Source of the DNA: Curvularia sp. ZM96
Lineage: Eukaryota; Ascomycota; Dothideomycetes; Pleosporales; Pleosporaceae
Assembly: GCA_022457065.1 (NCBI GenBank)
Contig: JAJGBQ010000006.1
Coordinates: 1,798,001-1,862,000 of the forward strand
DNA: 64,000 nucleotides
Reading direction: 5' to 3'
Positions 11,501 to 21,880 of the stretch are shown piece after piece (position 1 is the stretch's first letter; each line of letters starts with the position of its first letter). Under the pieces are notes generated by a model. It had not been told where the DNA came from, did not search any database, and saw only the letters and a program-made list of their open reading frames with translations. A program made the position numbers and the translations under genes.

Positions 11501-12732
11501 TTAAGGTTATTAAGGTGCATTAGTTCTACACTAAATCTATAGTAGGCTTCTAGAGTTCTAGAAGTATAGCTTCGCTATTTCCCCGTATTAGGCTATAAAC
11601 GTCGGTATTAGTTTTATCGAGGCTAATCGTTCAAGTTTCTTTAGTTACACGTTCTCTTCGTAAACAGTCGTTCTTCTAGTGCGAGTTCGTAAAGTTCGTT
11701 ATCTAATCTTACGGCTTTAGTCATAAGTTTCTCTAGGTTAGTAATTAAAGTTCTAGTTCTTATAAGTTCCCTGCGTACTAAGAGTTTAAGACCTTGTTTA
11801 TACATTCGCATAAGAGCGTTGTCGTCCTAGTCAATCCTCGTAGCGTACTATTAGAACAGGGTCATATAGTCAGTAGCAGGCCTAGTCTATTATAGGGTCT
11901 AAATCTTTTGTTCCGCAACTACTAATTCTTTAAATAGTAAGAAGTTCTATTGCATTTTAACCTTAAAGGCGTCCTAGTCTTCGACTAGGGCGGCATTGTC
12001 GGCGTTGTTAATAGACTCGTCCATGTAACGTTAGATAATAGAGTTAGCCTATTTCTTAGCATTACCTCGAAAGTAAGAGGTAGCGATAATAACCTTATTG
12101 TCGTTCTTAATCCTATCTCCTTCTAGGTAGAAGTAACAGTTAGCCTAGAGAATCTAAGCTTCAAGCTTATTACGGTCGCCATAGTACAAGTCAGGCTTAT
12201 TACCACGTGCAGTAGATCCTCTAGTCTAGAAAGCAGTTAGGGTGTCTATAGCAATGTCGCTCATCGTAAGAGTATTTAAAGTGTTAAGAGTAGATCTTAA
12301 ATAGAAGTAATATAAGACTTCTAGTGTTAAGACTCTAAGGTTAGTTTTCGCGGATAAAGCAACAGAGTAATATAAATAGTGTCTCTATAAGTAACTATTA
12401 TATTATAGGTACTTGTACTCGTAACTTAAGTTAAACATATTAAGCCATAAGGACCTAATGCCTATTCCTATATACTAAGTAAATATTCTATATCCTACAC
12501 TATCTCATAGTATCCTATAATGTCCCATGCGTGGGACGTTGTAGAACTATATAGGATCTATAGGACACACGTGACATATTCTATAGTAGCGTTCCGCCAA
12601 GCCTGTAGGATGTATAATTACTCATACGTCATTAGCTAGATATGTCCCTTCCTCTGAAAGAGGTCCTTGACATGGCCCCTTCCTTCATTCTTTCCATATC
12701 TTGCGCTGTCCCCTCTGCTCAGGTTCGTAACA
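8557..12732 (-). mobile_element. Gypsy chromovirus copy B, right part (LTR, gag, RT)
   Basis: Read on the minus strand from 12732 leftward, it has an LTR, a gag start (ATG at 12264, same N-terminus as copy C), a knuckle region, protease, RT and part of RNase H. It breaks at a point matching 5801 of copy C. Stops and C-to-T changes are as dense as in copy C. Together with 854-1647 it forms one older copy, split by copy C. Confidence 0.82.
12282..12732 (-). repeat. 5' LTR of Gypsy copy B (about 451 bp)
   Basis: On the minus strand it starts TGTTACGAACCTGAG and ends CTCTTAACA, followed by the same leader and gag start as copy C. It has clearly diverged from the copy C LTRs in its first half and is similar in its last 200 bp. 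It borders a Fot1/pogo fragment at 12733. Confidence 0.82.
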
Positions 12733-13721
12733 GTAGCTAAAGCACTTTATCAAGCATACAGATAGTAAGGTAGTTAGAGCACGTCGCCTACTTATTCTTG
12801 ACGGCTATAAGAGTCACAACTCTCTTGCGTTTCAGGAGCTCTATAAGGAGAACAATATCTACACGCTCTGTATGCCGCCTCACTCGTCTCACCTACTTTA
12901 GCCTCTTAACGTAGGCTGCTTCTCGCCATTAAAGCGCGCGTATAGCCGTGAGGTAGAGAGCCTAATACGCAACTATACTAACTATATTACTAAGCTCGAG
13001 TTTCTACTAGCGTTTAAGGCAGCCTTTAATTAATTCTTTACGTTAGCTAATATCTACTTAGCTTTTCGAGGCGCAGGCCTTGTTCCTCTTCAACAAGACG
13101 CTGTTCTTTCAAAGCTTAATGTATAGCTGCGTACGCCTACTCCGCCAGCTATTCTAGCAGAAGCTCTCTAGCAGGCTCGTACACTAAGCAACGTACGCGA
13201 GCTTGAAGCTTAATTAACACTAATACGTAATCGCGTTTAGCGGCATCAGGGCTCGTCGCCAGCTTTAATCATCGCGGCGATTAACTAGCTTAAGAAGGGC
13301 GCTGAGGTTATAATGCTCTCGGCTAAGCTAATGCGCGATCAGATCGCCAGCCTTAAAAGAGCTAATATAGTAGTATTAGAGCGTAGACGGCGTAAGAAGA
13401 AGCGGATATAGAAGTAAGAAGTCCTTACAAAGGGAGCTAGAGAGGATATACTCGCTCAACGCGAGGCTAATAAGCAGATTGCTTGTAAGGAGCGTCAGGG
13501 TAGAGAGCGATTAGGTATTAGTCGCCGGGCTCTAACGCGCTATAGCAAGTGTAAAGAGACTAGCTATAACTCGCGTACATGTAAGAAAGATACTCTAGAT
13601 AGTAACTAATCTACTATCTTAATGTCTATTAAAATTATCTATATGTGGTGGAGCTACACACTTATAGAGTTATGCAAGTTTGGTAGGGTGCGGCGCTCGC
13701 CCGTGTGCGGCGCTCGCCCGT
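12733..13721 (+). mobile_element. Fot1/pogo transposon fragment, 3' part, decayed
   Basis: The plus strand encodes the C-terminal half of a DDE transposase: LLILDGYKSH near 12800, then PPHSSHLLQPLNVGCF near 12870-12920, then a basic tail to about 13600. The third catalytic Asp (expected QPLDV) reads N, a RIP-type change, and several CAG codons are TAG. The 5' half is missing, apparently cut away by the Gypsy LTR ending at 12732. The right end has a 17-bp direct duplication (13688-13704 and 13705-13721), like the doubled motif in the TIRs of the other Fot1 copy at 39875. Confidence 0.72.
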
Positions 13722-13918
13722 GGAACACGTTAATGAACATTGAAGTGTAGAACAATCAGCTTCCTCCGATGCGAAAGATTTTGTTCCTACAAACGAACGA
13801 CCTTTTTCGGCACGTATGGGTACTGGGACTGCGAAAGAAGAGCGAAGGAACAACCTGCTAGATAGAGCTTTTCAGTTTAGGTGATTTCCCCAGTGGTCAC
13901 AAAGTTCGTAACAATCTC

Positions 13919-14826
13919 TTATACATCTTGTAACAGTCGTGAGTGTTCATAATGATTATCAAACCACTCATTCAGCGAAGCTTCCTTGGTATGGCGTTCG
14001 ACTAATAGCGATTTAATACGAGCCGTTCCTTCTGTTAGAGCTGAAACAGATTTGGTGAGGAGTTCGCCTAGATCCTTTGTCTTTTCGTCGCGAGACTTGA
14101 CTGCGTTATGGAAGTCGTGAACGAGGAGTGAGCTCCTGTTCGATTTGAGTTAATGAGGCTGTGCTAGCTTCTTGTTCGAACAGCTGTGATTGCAATGCTG
14201 CATTCTTTGTTTTCTCGACGTCGAGAAGACTTCTTGACTTCTTGATTTCCGCCTGGTACTGCTCAACCAAAGATGCTCCCTGCTTCTGGGCTGCGACCTT
14301 TTGTTCGCGAAGATCACATTGTAGTTTTGAATTTTCCTCGCGCAGCCGCCTGATTTCCTTGTCCAGCAAAGATATATTATTGTTCGCCTCCTTTTGCCAG
14401 TCTTCGGCTGCTCGCTTATCTTCGAGGGCGTTCGCTCGTGATACTGTTATTTGTTCTTCAGACGCTTGAAAAGCGATCTTTTGTGTGCGAACATCTTCGT
14501 GAAGCTGCCGTATGGTTTCCTCGCTAGCTTCGAGCTCACCTACACCTGTTAGTCATGTAATGCTATATTACAGTATGGTCTGGCTTACAGTTTAGGCGAA
14601 AGATAATTTCCATAAGTTCGTCAAGCTCATCCTCCGTTTGTTTGCTCAAAACTGCCTCCCGTCTTCGCGCGGAAACTTCCTCTTCATTCAAATTGGAAAT
14701 CTCCTGCTTGAGCAACCGTTCCTCATGTGTTTCCTCGATAATGTCCGCACTTGGTCCCTCTATTACCGTTGCCAGGTATAGATGATGGTAGCCATGCTTT
14801 GGGTCGATCTTGTATTTGTTTGCCAT
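13919..14826 (-). CDS. Hypothetical coiled-coil protein
   Basis: The start is ATG at 14826 (MANKYKIDPKHGYHH). A 43-bp intron at 14546-14588 has a GTAAGC donor, an ACTAAC branch point and a CAG acceptor, and keeps phase. Exon 2 is a long E/K/Q/R-rich coiled coil (LDKEIRRLREENSKLQ near 14369). The simple frame stops at 14106, but coding-like sequence continues one frame over (KSRDEKTKDLGELL) to a TAA at 13919-13921. A weak intron of about 46 bp with a GTTCGA donor, spanning roughly 14126-14171, would join them; otherwise there is a 1-nt frame break. It lies beside the transposon nest. Function is unknown. A scaffold or motor-like coil is possible, but no motor domain is seen. Confidence 0.55.
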
Positions 14827-15063
14827 GATGCGGTCGACTAAGTTGTAGGAAGGTCTGCAGAATATCTGAATAGACGTCTAATTGCGAATAGAACCTTATA
14901 GCGTGCTATGCTATAGGTATGATAGGAACAAACTCGTGCTTCACTCACACTACGCTAAACGTGGAAAGTCTTGGCATGCAGGTAAACACATGTGGAAAAA
15001 AGGTCGGGGCGTTCCTACCTGGAAAGTACAACTCACGTCTACTACTCAACTCACAACTCTCCA

Positions 15064-15429
15064 ATGACTACCTATAGCAAGAAAGATCGCAACAAAGCGC
15101 GTAGTCTGTTCGGGTCGCCAACAGCAAAACTGGACGCTCTAGCTACTGACATGGATGACGAATCCGATCCCGACACCCAGTATATGCAGCGGGGAAGTTC
15201 TCCAGTCCCGGAAGAGTTCATGGAAGCGCCCATAGGAACAACAGAAGTTTCGCGACCTGAAGTCGAGAAACCTAAAAGAATTACACTGCCCATCGATGCC
15301 GATTTCCAGAACCAAGCGCGACAACGCGCGTCGACACCCATGTTTGACTACGGAGAGGAGCTGCAAACTAGTCTCCTCCATGTAGCAATGGCGGCGTTTG
15401 CAGAAGAAGAAACGCAATTGTCGAGATAG
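15064..15429 (+). CDS. Hypothetical small disordered protein
   Basis: An open frame of 121 residues starts MTTYSKKDRNKARSLFG. It is rich in D, E, P, S and R and probably disordered, with a short helical stretch near its end. An in-frame ATG 24 codons upstream (14992) is less likely because it adds low-quality sequence. It may instead be the first exon of the gene continuing at 15524: a GTAGCA donor at about 15381 joined to the TTAG acceptor before 15513 would keep phase. No domain is recognised. Confidence 0.4.
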   Translation: MTTYSKKDRNKARSLFGSPTAKLDALATDMDDESDPDTQYMQRGSSPVPEEFMEAPIGTTEVSRPEVEKPKRITLPIDADFQNQARQRASTPMFDYGEELQTSLLHVAMAAFAEEETQLSR

Positions 15430-15512
15430 GAGAGGCGGAATATCGCATACTTTGTATCTATGTACGTTGTTCGCCATGAATTGAGATGTTAATGTGCTAA
15501 CACCATCTTAGA

Positions 15513-16186
15513 TCCTAGCCTCAATGCCAAACGAGGTCCTCTGCCTCATCATTTCCGGAAACTTGAGCAAGGCTATCCATGCTGGCGACAAGAGAGCACT
15601 TAAATACTATGCCAAGGACGCTGCGTGGCAGCAGCGTACGCAAGAGAAGGAAAAGGCTGCCGCTATATACATTCGACAACTCGTTGACAAGAACGCAAAT
15701 GCACCAACGCCGGAACAATGCCGAGGCGTTATATACGGCGCCTCGTATATCTCAGGCGATCCAACCACGTTCAAGGAAGCAGCAGCGCTCGACAACACCA
15801 GGACCCACCGCGCAAGTGTCAAGGACATCAGACTAGGCCACTATTACCATCTTCAAGGACGCATCAAGCGCGTACAGCAGATTATAACATTCTGTGCCGC
15901 CGTGAACGGGCGGCGGTGCTTCAAGCAACTGCTCACCGAGGAACACTGCCGTGACTGCCACTGCATCGGTTCCCATGTTTCCCCTTCCAGAGGGGTGTTT
16001 TTCTTTATACTCTGCCTAGACGCAAAGGACTCACGCGGCAATGACAAAAATCGAAACTTTTGTTACACCATACTAAAAGTCTACTGCAAGAAACAATTCC
16101 GCAGAGGGACGACTCCAGTCCTGACGCCTCGTTATTATAGGACGCCGACGACGGCGTACCCAACCGCGATGGAGAAGCTCTTCTGA
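15513..16186 (+). CDS. Hypothetical protein, possibly the second exon of the preceding gene
   Basis: The frame containing MPNEVLCLIISGNLSKAIHAG (ATG at 15524) is open to 16186. A clear intron end (GCTAACAC branch point, CTTAG) falls at 15512, which argues that translation enters from an upstream exon. The first 130 residues are helical and basic (GDKRALKYYAKDA, LGHYYHLQGRIKR). After about 15960 the composition changes and looks non-coding, while another frame near 16090-16260 looks protein-like but holds one TAG. The 3' structure is therefore uncertain and the gene may be decaying. No family is recognised. Confidence 0.35.
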
Positions 16187-16811
16187 GTGAAGGCAAAGGT
16201 TCCGCAGGACAGATGAAACATCATCGACAAGATGCTGGACGAATGGGATGAGCTCAACAGGGCGGAAGCTCGCATGCCTCCGCGAGCTAAGCCCTGGCAA
16301 TCCCAAGCTTGGCCATGATGTTATCACACCGAAAAACATTGAGCAACAGGTCAAGCCGTTGATGGCAAAGGCTTGGAGACTGGGGACCAGCTCCGTCAAT
16401 GGCACTGGATATATAGCGAAGTATAGGAGAAGAGGAGGCTCTAGGCACAACGTGGGCATGTTTTTGTAATTGATTACTATCAGATATGAGCCTTCCGCAA
16501 TGAAATGTATAATGTCAGACATGTTTGTATCTGCCTCGTGTCTCTAAGAGCTAAAGAGTGTTTTATCAAAGTTGTGGTAGGGGCATCTAGTATTCAGACG
16601 ATTTCGGTACATCGAGACATCTGCATAAAATGAGTCTTCACCCATGTCTGCAAAACCTTCTAAGGCGACTGTTCTACGGCTTCAAGATGGGCAGCCAGAG
16701 TAGTGGTCCTACCAATGTTCTGCCATGTCCCTTTGAGCATCTCTGATTGCATTTGGGTTCCGCGCACGCGTCAGCATCTACATCGCCTCCACAACGCGTC
16801 GCATCGTCTGA
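16187..16811. other. Intergenic, no supported gene
   Basis: Short overlapping frames only. A protein-like string in one frame near 16210-16310 (MLDEWDELNRAEARMPP) has a stop directly upstream and no usable splice site. It may be remnant coding sequence of the preceding gene. Confidence 0.4.
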
Positions 16812-18694
16812 ATGGCGCGACTCAAGACACCTGCATCTGTCCCCAAGGCTTCACACGCATCCTCAGCCGCTGCCAGTGCCAGCGCGTCATCGCCAGCGCT
16901 TGAGGCTGTAGCTGCTTGCCCGCGGCGTGCGCAACGGCGGCCGACAAAGCAGGTGTCGTATGAGCTTGCAAACCACGCAAAAGCCTATCTTGAGGCTGGA
17001 CAATGTATGCGACAGATTGCGACACTAGAAAACTGTCTAACATGTACTACAGATGTGAGTGGCTATGGCCTCCTCTGCAGCCTCCTCGCTGCTGGTACCA
17101 GTATTTCGACGCCTGCGCGACCTTACATCGGCTACCTCGCTCCGCCTGCTTATATCGCCTTTGCCTCTTCCTTGGTCGTCGACCCCAAGTTTACAACAAA
17201 AGCGCAATCAAGAGACGCGCTAAAAGGCGCTGACGCTGCTCTGCAATACCTGGAATGCGTGCACATCACCATAGACGGCCCTGCATACCCCACCATACGC
17301 AAGGCTTTTGGTTTCCCCGAGGAACGCAACAGGAGGCGTGGGCCGGGCTACCGGAGCGGAGGAAGTCTTTCGCCCGAGCCTGGCGGAGACATTGAGCGCA
17401 TAGCTGGCGATGCTGCGAACGAGAAGAGCTTGTGGTACCGCGCAGACGACTTTTGGCATATCATCGGATGGGCGTTCAACTGCGCGACAGTGCACAAGAA
17501 GCGGTGGGATCGATGGAAGCTGTGGCTGAAGAACATGCTGGACTTCCTCGAAGCCGACTGGGAGGTCTGTGTACGTCAGAGCAAATTCGAAGATGCGGAC
17601 CAGGAAGCCATTTTCCAAGAGAGCCTCCTATGGCGTTATATTATCGGCGAAGAGTCCGCGCCTACAAACCGCGTAAGAAGGCGGCGCATTGTCAAGGCCA
17701 TTCTGGCGACAGGAACGTCTGAGTCGCTCAAGGAATATCCCGAGATCTGGGACAAGGAGACAGCAGAGCCCAGGCGGAAGAAGGAAGACGAAGAGCGAAT
17801 CGGCAAAGTCGACTTTGAGACCGGGGACATCGCCGACTATGCCAGCGACGACGAAATGCAAGATGCATCTGAGGATTTAGATCCTGAGGAGGCGAATGAA
17901 GCGCCTTTTGCGCAGGGCCACCAGTGCGTTCAGAGCATACACGATGCCATAGAGTACCTTGGCGGACACGATGCAATCGAGCTGCGACAACGCCTCATAG
18001 CCTTGGTGAGTATCTTCCCCTCTCTAACGCGACAATAACTAACATCAGACAGCTCGCGCAAGCAGCTCTAGCCCTACCGTCCTCCTTCACGCGACTATTT
18101 GACCTTTGCGACACCATTCTCGAAGACTTCAGCCAGCTACCCACCCTCATCTTCCAAGCACTCCTGTCCACGATGAAGCTGCCCGACAATGTGCAAGTCG
18201 CCTTCAATTCTAACCTCCTCTCCCCACTGATAAGCGGCAAGCCGCCCGACTACTTCGTCGTGGCGCCCACGCAAGAACACTTTGAAACGAAGCTTCTTCC
18301 GCTCAAAGGAGCCACGCAGAGCTATGCCGCAAATGCCAAGATCTCACTTATTCTGGAGCAATTGTTTATGTACATGATGAAGCACAATGCTCTCGACCCC
18401 ACAAAGGCGCTGCGCAAAGCCATGGAAACGGGCATCGAGGCGCGGAAAGGGGTGTATGGCACTGGAAAGGGTAGGAAGGGAAATGCACAAGAGGAGGAGC
18501 AGGCAAAGGAGTCCATACACGCGTGCTCAGAGAGGCTGCTGGGATTGCTGGAGGTGCTGGAGATGTCCGCGGGCATGCCACCGCAGATAGCACAAGGAAA
18601 GGGCCGGACTGGCATCGCTTCGGCATTTCTGTCGTTTGGTTCGGCCTCGTCACTTTCGCCGGCCCCAGAGAGCGAGACGGAGACCGATGAATGA
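16812..18694 (+). CDS. Hypothetical protein, 611 aa, one intron
   Basis: Exon 1 is 16812-18005 and exon 2 is 18053-18694; the 47-bp intron (GTGAGT...ACTAAC...ACAG) keeps phase. The N-terminus is Ala/Ser-rich and probably disordered. Residues 50-270 are a folded, helix-rich region with conserved-looking aromatic strings (DDFWHIIGWAFNC, KRWDRWKLWLKNMLDFLEADW). An acidic linker (about 310-370) is followed by a helical C-terminal half with LFDLCDTILEDF and EQLFMYMMKHNALDP. Codon use and length suggest a genuine gene. I do not recognise the family; a nuclear protein is possible but unsupported. Confidence 0.8.
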
Positions 18695-18912
18695 TGCGGC
18701 AGTATGGCACAGGCGGTGCCAAACCGACATTGAGCGCGAAAAGCTAGAAATGTTAAGACATGACTGAAACCATACAGTGCCTATTTGTGCTCTACGGCCT
18801 TGCAAAACAAAGTACCCTGTGACAAAAACACATAACCCTAAAAAAGAGATGACAGCAGCTTAACATTCGTCCAATTGCAAGAAGCGCGCAAAAATGGCAA
18901 AAAAGAAGGCTT

Positions 18913-19000
18913 TTCCGGTACCGGGAGTCGAACCCGGCTCTCGTCGGGCGCTGACATTGGAAATGAAAGCGACGGATGCTAGCCGATACACCATACCGGA
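18913..19000 (-). tRNA. tRNA-Glu (UUC) with a 16-nt intron
   Basis: The cloverleaf reads on the minus strand. Acceptor stem TCCGGTA pairs with TACCGGA. The D arm contains GGCTAGCATC. Anticodon stem CGTCG/CGACG encloses TTC. The T arm is CCGGG-TTCGACT-CCCGG. A 16-nt intron (18948-18963) sits one nucleotide 3' of the anticodon, the canonical position. A T-run lies just downstream (18911-18914 on the plus strand reads tttt, so A on the RNA side), and I saw no clear Pol III T-run terminator. tRNA genes have internal A and B boxes; the GGTTCGACTCC B box is intact. Confidence 0.93.
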
Positions 19001-19406
19001 TGATTGATGAAACGTTTACATTTTGTTTCATTACTATCTTGCGGACAAATGCCCACCTAGCAGACTGGAGGAAAAATGCCAAGACTCAACTCGACTATAT
19101 TACGTACACCAAAGGCGTTATCTAGCTCCTACATCCACGCGTACCCCTTATTAGTCTTCACACACGACATATTCAATACTTGCTGGCGATTCAACTTTCC
19201 TGACATTGTTCCTCGGACGATGCTACTTTAACATTTTAATGGTAGTGCTCGACCTGTGTTCCATCATATCTCCTACTATCAGTCATACTCGACATTCAGG
19301 TATATCGTAAACTGTTCCTTGCATAAGTCCGTAGTTCCACACTCATCAATCATTGTCTGCTTCGGATGCCTTGGCAATCTCTTTCCGTTATGTTGTTTCC
19401 TTCGTC
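19001..19406. other. Intergenic, no supported gene
   Basis: About 400 bp between the tRNA and the 3' end of the next minus-strand gene. No open frame with coding character and no repeat was seen. Confidence 0.5.
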
Positions 19407-20396
19407 TCAAGCCCTCACGTAGTAGGCCATGGTTCCTTCTTCAGCGCCGGCTCGCATGGCATCAGGTAGCGGGCACCAAACGATGACGCGATTTGCAAAG
19501 CCAGGAATAGCCATGACTCTTAGGCAGGGTCGCTTGCGTGTCACGCATGTGTCGCAAGCAAAATTGGAGTTGCCGTTCGACATGTCCCAACTGCTGATTC
19601 CTCTCTTAGATCCTTTGCCTATGATCGTCCAGGCTATGCACCTAGTGCGATCTACAGCATCCACTGGTAGTCGTGTTACACACGCCCATGTCCGTCTTTT
19701 TGTTTGATCTGTGAGAATTGTGTTCCTCAACATTGTCACCATCTCATTTTGAAATGGGACTGCGAACTGGTTCCACGGTTGCCATTGCGCCCGGTCCGGG
19801 ATCCAGAACAAGTGTGGAAGGGCAACTTCGCCGCCCACAATCTCACCATTCTTCAGTGTACGAGCTTCCACCGCACCCGGTATAATAAACGGAAGGTAAT
19901 GAGTTTGGAGTTCTCGAGATGGTTCCTGGTTGTGCTGCATGGCAGGAAGAGGATTATCTAGGATTGGGTCCTGGTCGTCGGCGTCGGCGTCCATTTCCTC
20001 GCCCAGACTGGGCCCCAGTTCTAAGGACGGCAGAACTTGGCCCAGGTCGACCTGAACAGCATCTTCGAATACAGGTCCGATTTCCCAAGTTCTGCGATTA
20101 TGAGCAGCTTGGGTGTCGTGATGCTGGACGAGTTCCTTGATTCCTGACTCCACCCGTCGAAGCGTGTCTTTGACGTCAGCCACGTCAGTTTGTAGTTTCT
20201 CAATCATACGCTGCTGTTGATCGAGCAGCTCTGTGATTTTTTTGCCATTTCCCATGTTGTCTTCGTGTAAATGCTGCTGGATCCTCATTATTCTTTCCTG
20301 GTTCTTATTCAAATTGGTACATTGTCGGCGCTGTTGGACCACTTCTTGCAGTCGGTTCATGAGCTCTCCGAACTCGATTTCCAGTTGTTCTTCCAT
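19407..20396 (-). CDS. Hypothetical protein, coiled coil plus C-terminal Cys motif
   Basis: A single-exon frame of 329 residues starts MEEQLEIEFGELMNRLQ. Residues 1-95 are Q/E/R-rich heptads, so a probable coiled coil. Residues 115-150 are acidic. The C-terminal third has CDTCVTRKRPC (CxxC then Cx6C), which resembles half of a zinc cluster but is placed near the C-terminus, followed by a compact hydrophobic tail. No known domain is recognised. Its context is a run of orphan genes next to the transposon nest. It could be a nucleic-acid-binding accessory protein, but this is only an inference. Confidence 0.6.
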   Translation of the reverse strand: MEEQLEIEFGELMNRLQEVVQQRRQCTNLNKNQERIMRIQQHLHEDNMGNGKKITELLDQQQRMIEKLQTDVADVKDTLRRVESGIKELVQHHDTQAAHNRRTWEIGPVFEDAVQVDLGQVLPSLELGPSLGEEMDADADDQDPILDNPLPAMQHNQEPSRELQTHYLPFIIPGAVEARTLKNGEIVGGEVALPHLFWIPDRAQWQPWNQFAVPFQNEMVTMLRNTILTDQTKRRTWACVTRLPVDAVDRTRCIAWTIIGKGSKRGISSWDMSNGNSNFACDTCVTRKRPCLRVMAIPGFANRVIVWCPLPDAMRAGAEEGTMAYYVRA

Positions 20397-21022
20397 GATG
20401 ACGGAACAGGGAGACTAATGGAGGTATAAGAGTGTCTTGTTTGCTACGGTGAAGCCATACTGAGGGTGGTTCCTTCCCTTGGCTGCGTGCCAAGACCCGT
20501 GCACGGCAGGCATCATTCACGCTTCACACTCACTCTTGTTCCTTCTCTCATCAACTTCTTCGAACCCACAATGGCCACATCGTTGCCAAATGTGTCTAGC
20601 CAACAGCTCGTCCCGCGATTTTAGAAACTGATGAGGGGCTTATTCGACAAGGCGAAGACTTAGCCTTTAAATGCCACCTGTGGTAGTGACTGGTTCAAGT
20701 CTAGTCAGGAATGGTAGGTGTATTTAGAAAAATACAGCGAACAAGCTGATGGCCGATAGCGAGAAGGAGATGACCAACGAGGAATACTCGCTAGTTATCC
20801 CACGACTGCGCGACACATGCTAAAGCAAGGAAAATGACGATACATGATGGCTGGATTTCAAAGAACTGGGTTTTCGATGTTACTGGATAAAGCAACATAT
20901 CACCACAAGAATATAACCTCGACGCATTTTATGGTACTGGTAAAATGATTGGTTGTGAACTTATATACTATTTCTCACAGGAGTCATTCTTAGATTACTC
21001 TAAATGTCTGATTTCTTATTCC
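20397..21022. other. Intergenic, promoter side of the minus-strand gene
   Basis: About 630 bp upstream of the 20396 start and downstream of the 21023 stop. No supported coding sequence or repeat. Confidence 0.45.
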
Positions 21023-21880
21023 TCACCTGTGACCCGCTTCAGTTTCCTTCTCAGTTTCCTCAGTTTCCTTCTCAGTTTCCTCAGTTTCCTTCTCAGTTTC
21101 CTCAGTTTCCTTCTCAGTTTCCTCCTCTCCAGACTTTGCCGCCCACATCTCTGCGACCTTACGAAGGTCCTTCACAAGATGTTTTAGGTTCTCAATGCCT
21201 GATTCCTTGTGCCAGCGACTGTTCTCATAGATAAAGCGAACTTGCCAAACCATAGCAAGAGTGATCTTCGACGTGGCGATGTGCGCGAAGAAGGGGACCA
21301 AGGCGCAGAGAACGGGGGGAATATCATATATCCAAAAAGACATGGGTTTCCATTCTGCTTCCAGAAATACTGATGCCCAGTCGAATAACTGAGTGTCCTT
21401 ATCGATCCGCTCATGAGGGGGGATGCGTACCTCGCTCATCCAACCCTCAGGCAAGCGGCGAAAGGTTATGTTACGAGCGAACGGTCCTTCGAGGAAGTTG
21501 ATCTTTCTGGTTGTTGGGACTGCATCATTGCGATCATTGCCTTCATCGTTGGGTTCCTGGTTTACTGAAGCATTATCCTCAGACGGCAGCGCTTCTGATT
21601 CCCTATTTTCGGCGTTTTGGGTGGCTGTAGTGGTTAATTGGTTCTCTGTGGCTTCCTGAGCTTCTCTTTCCTCTCCCTCAGCTGCTCTCTTGGCTCTCTT
21701 GGCTGCTCGTTGGGCTTTCTTAGCGTCTAGCTCGTCGAAGTATTCCAATAAGGGCGCAAACAGGGATTCCCGAGGGTTGTCGCCTGTAACGGCAGGTTAG
21801 CAACGGAAAAGAAACATGGCATATTACTTACTGTTCCGGTAGTCGATCTTCCCCGAAGACTGGTTGGGTTCCTCATTCAT
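21023..21880 (-). CDS. Hypothetical protein with acidic C-terminal tandem repeats
   Basis: Exon 1 is 21832-21880 (MNEEPNQSSGKIDYRN) and exon 2 is 21023-21783. The 48-bp intron (GTAAGT...CTAAC...CAG) gives 269 residues in phase. An Ala/Lys/Arg-rich helix (AKKAQRAAKRAKRAA) is followed by a disordered acidic part. Residues 110-230 look folded (FLEGPFARNITFRRLPEGW, FWIYDIPPVLCALVPFFAH, with one possible hydrophobic segment). The tail is four near-exact 7-residue ETEKETE units, encoded by 21-bp repeats. No family is recognised. Confidence 0.6.
21037..21126 (-). repeat. 21-bp tandem repeat, about four units, in coding sequence
   Basis: The unit on the plus strand is cagtttccttctcagtttcc plus t, repeated with almost no change. 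Each unit contains two CAGTTTCCT submotifs. It encodes alternating Glu/Thr/Lys at the C-terminus of the gene at 21023-21880. Units of this kind expand and contract readily by slippage. Confidence 0.85.

Noticed and set aside
1..13721. Giant mobile element (Starship-type) boundary
   Set aside because: No tyrosine-recombinase captain gene or large cargo structure is visible. LTR and Fot1 elements account for the whole stretch.
21030..21130. Possible CRISPR-like or regulatory repeat array
   Set aside because: Units are contiguous with no spacers, lie in a coding frame and encode a regular Glu/Thr tail. A eukaryotic tandem repeat explains it.
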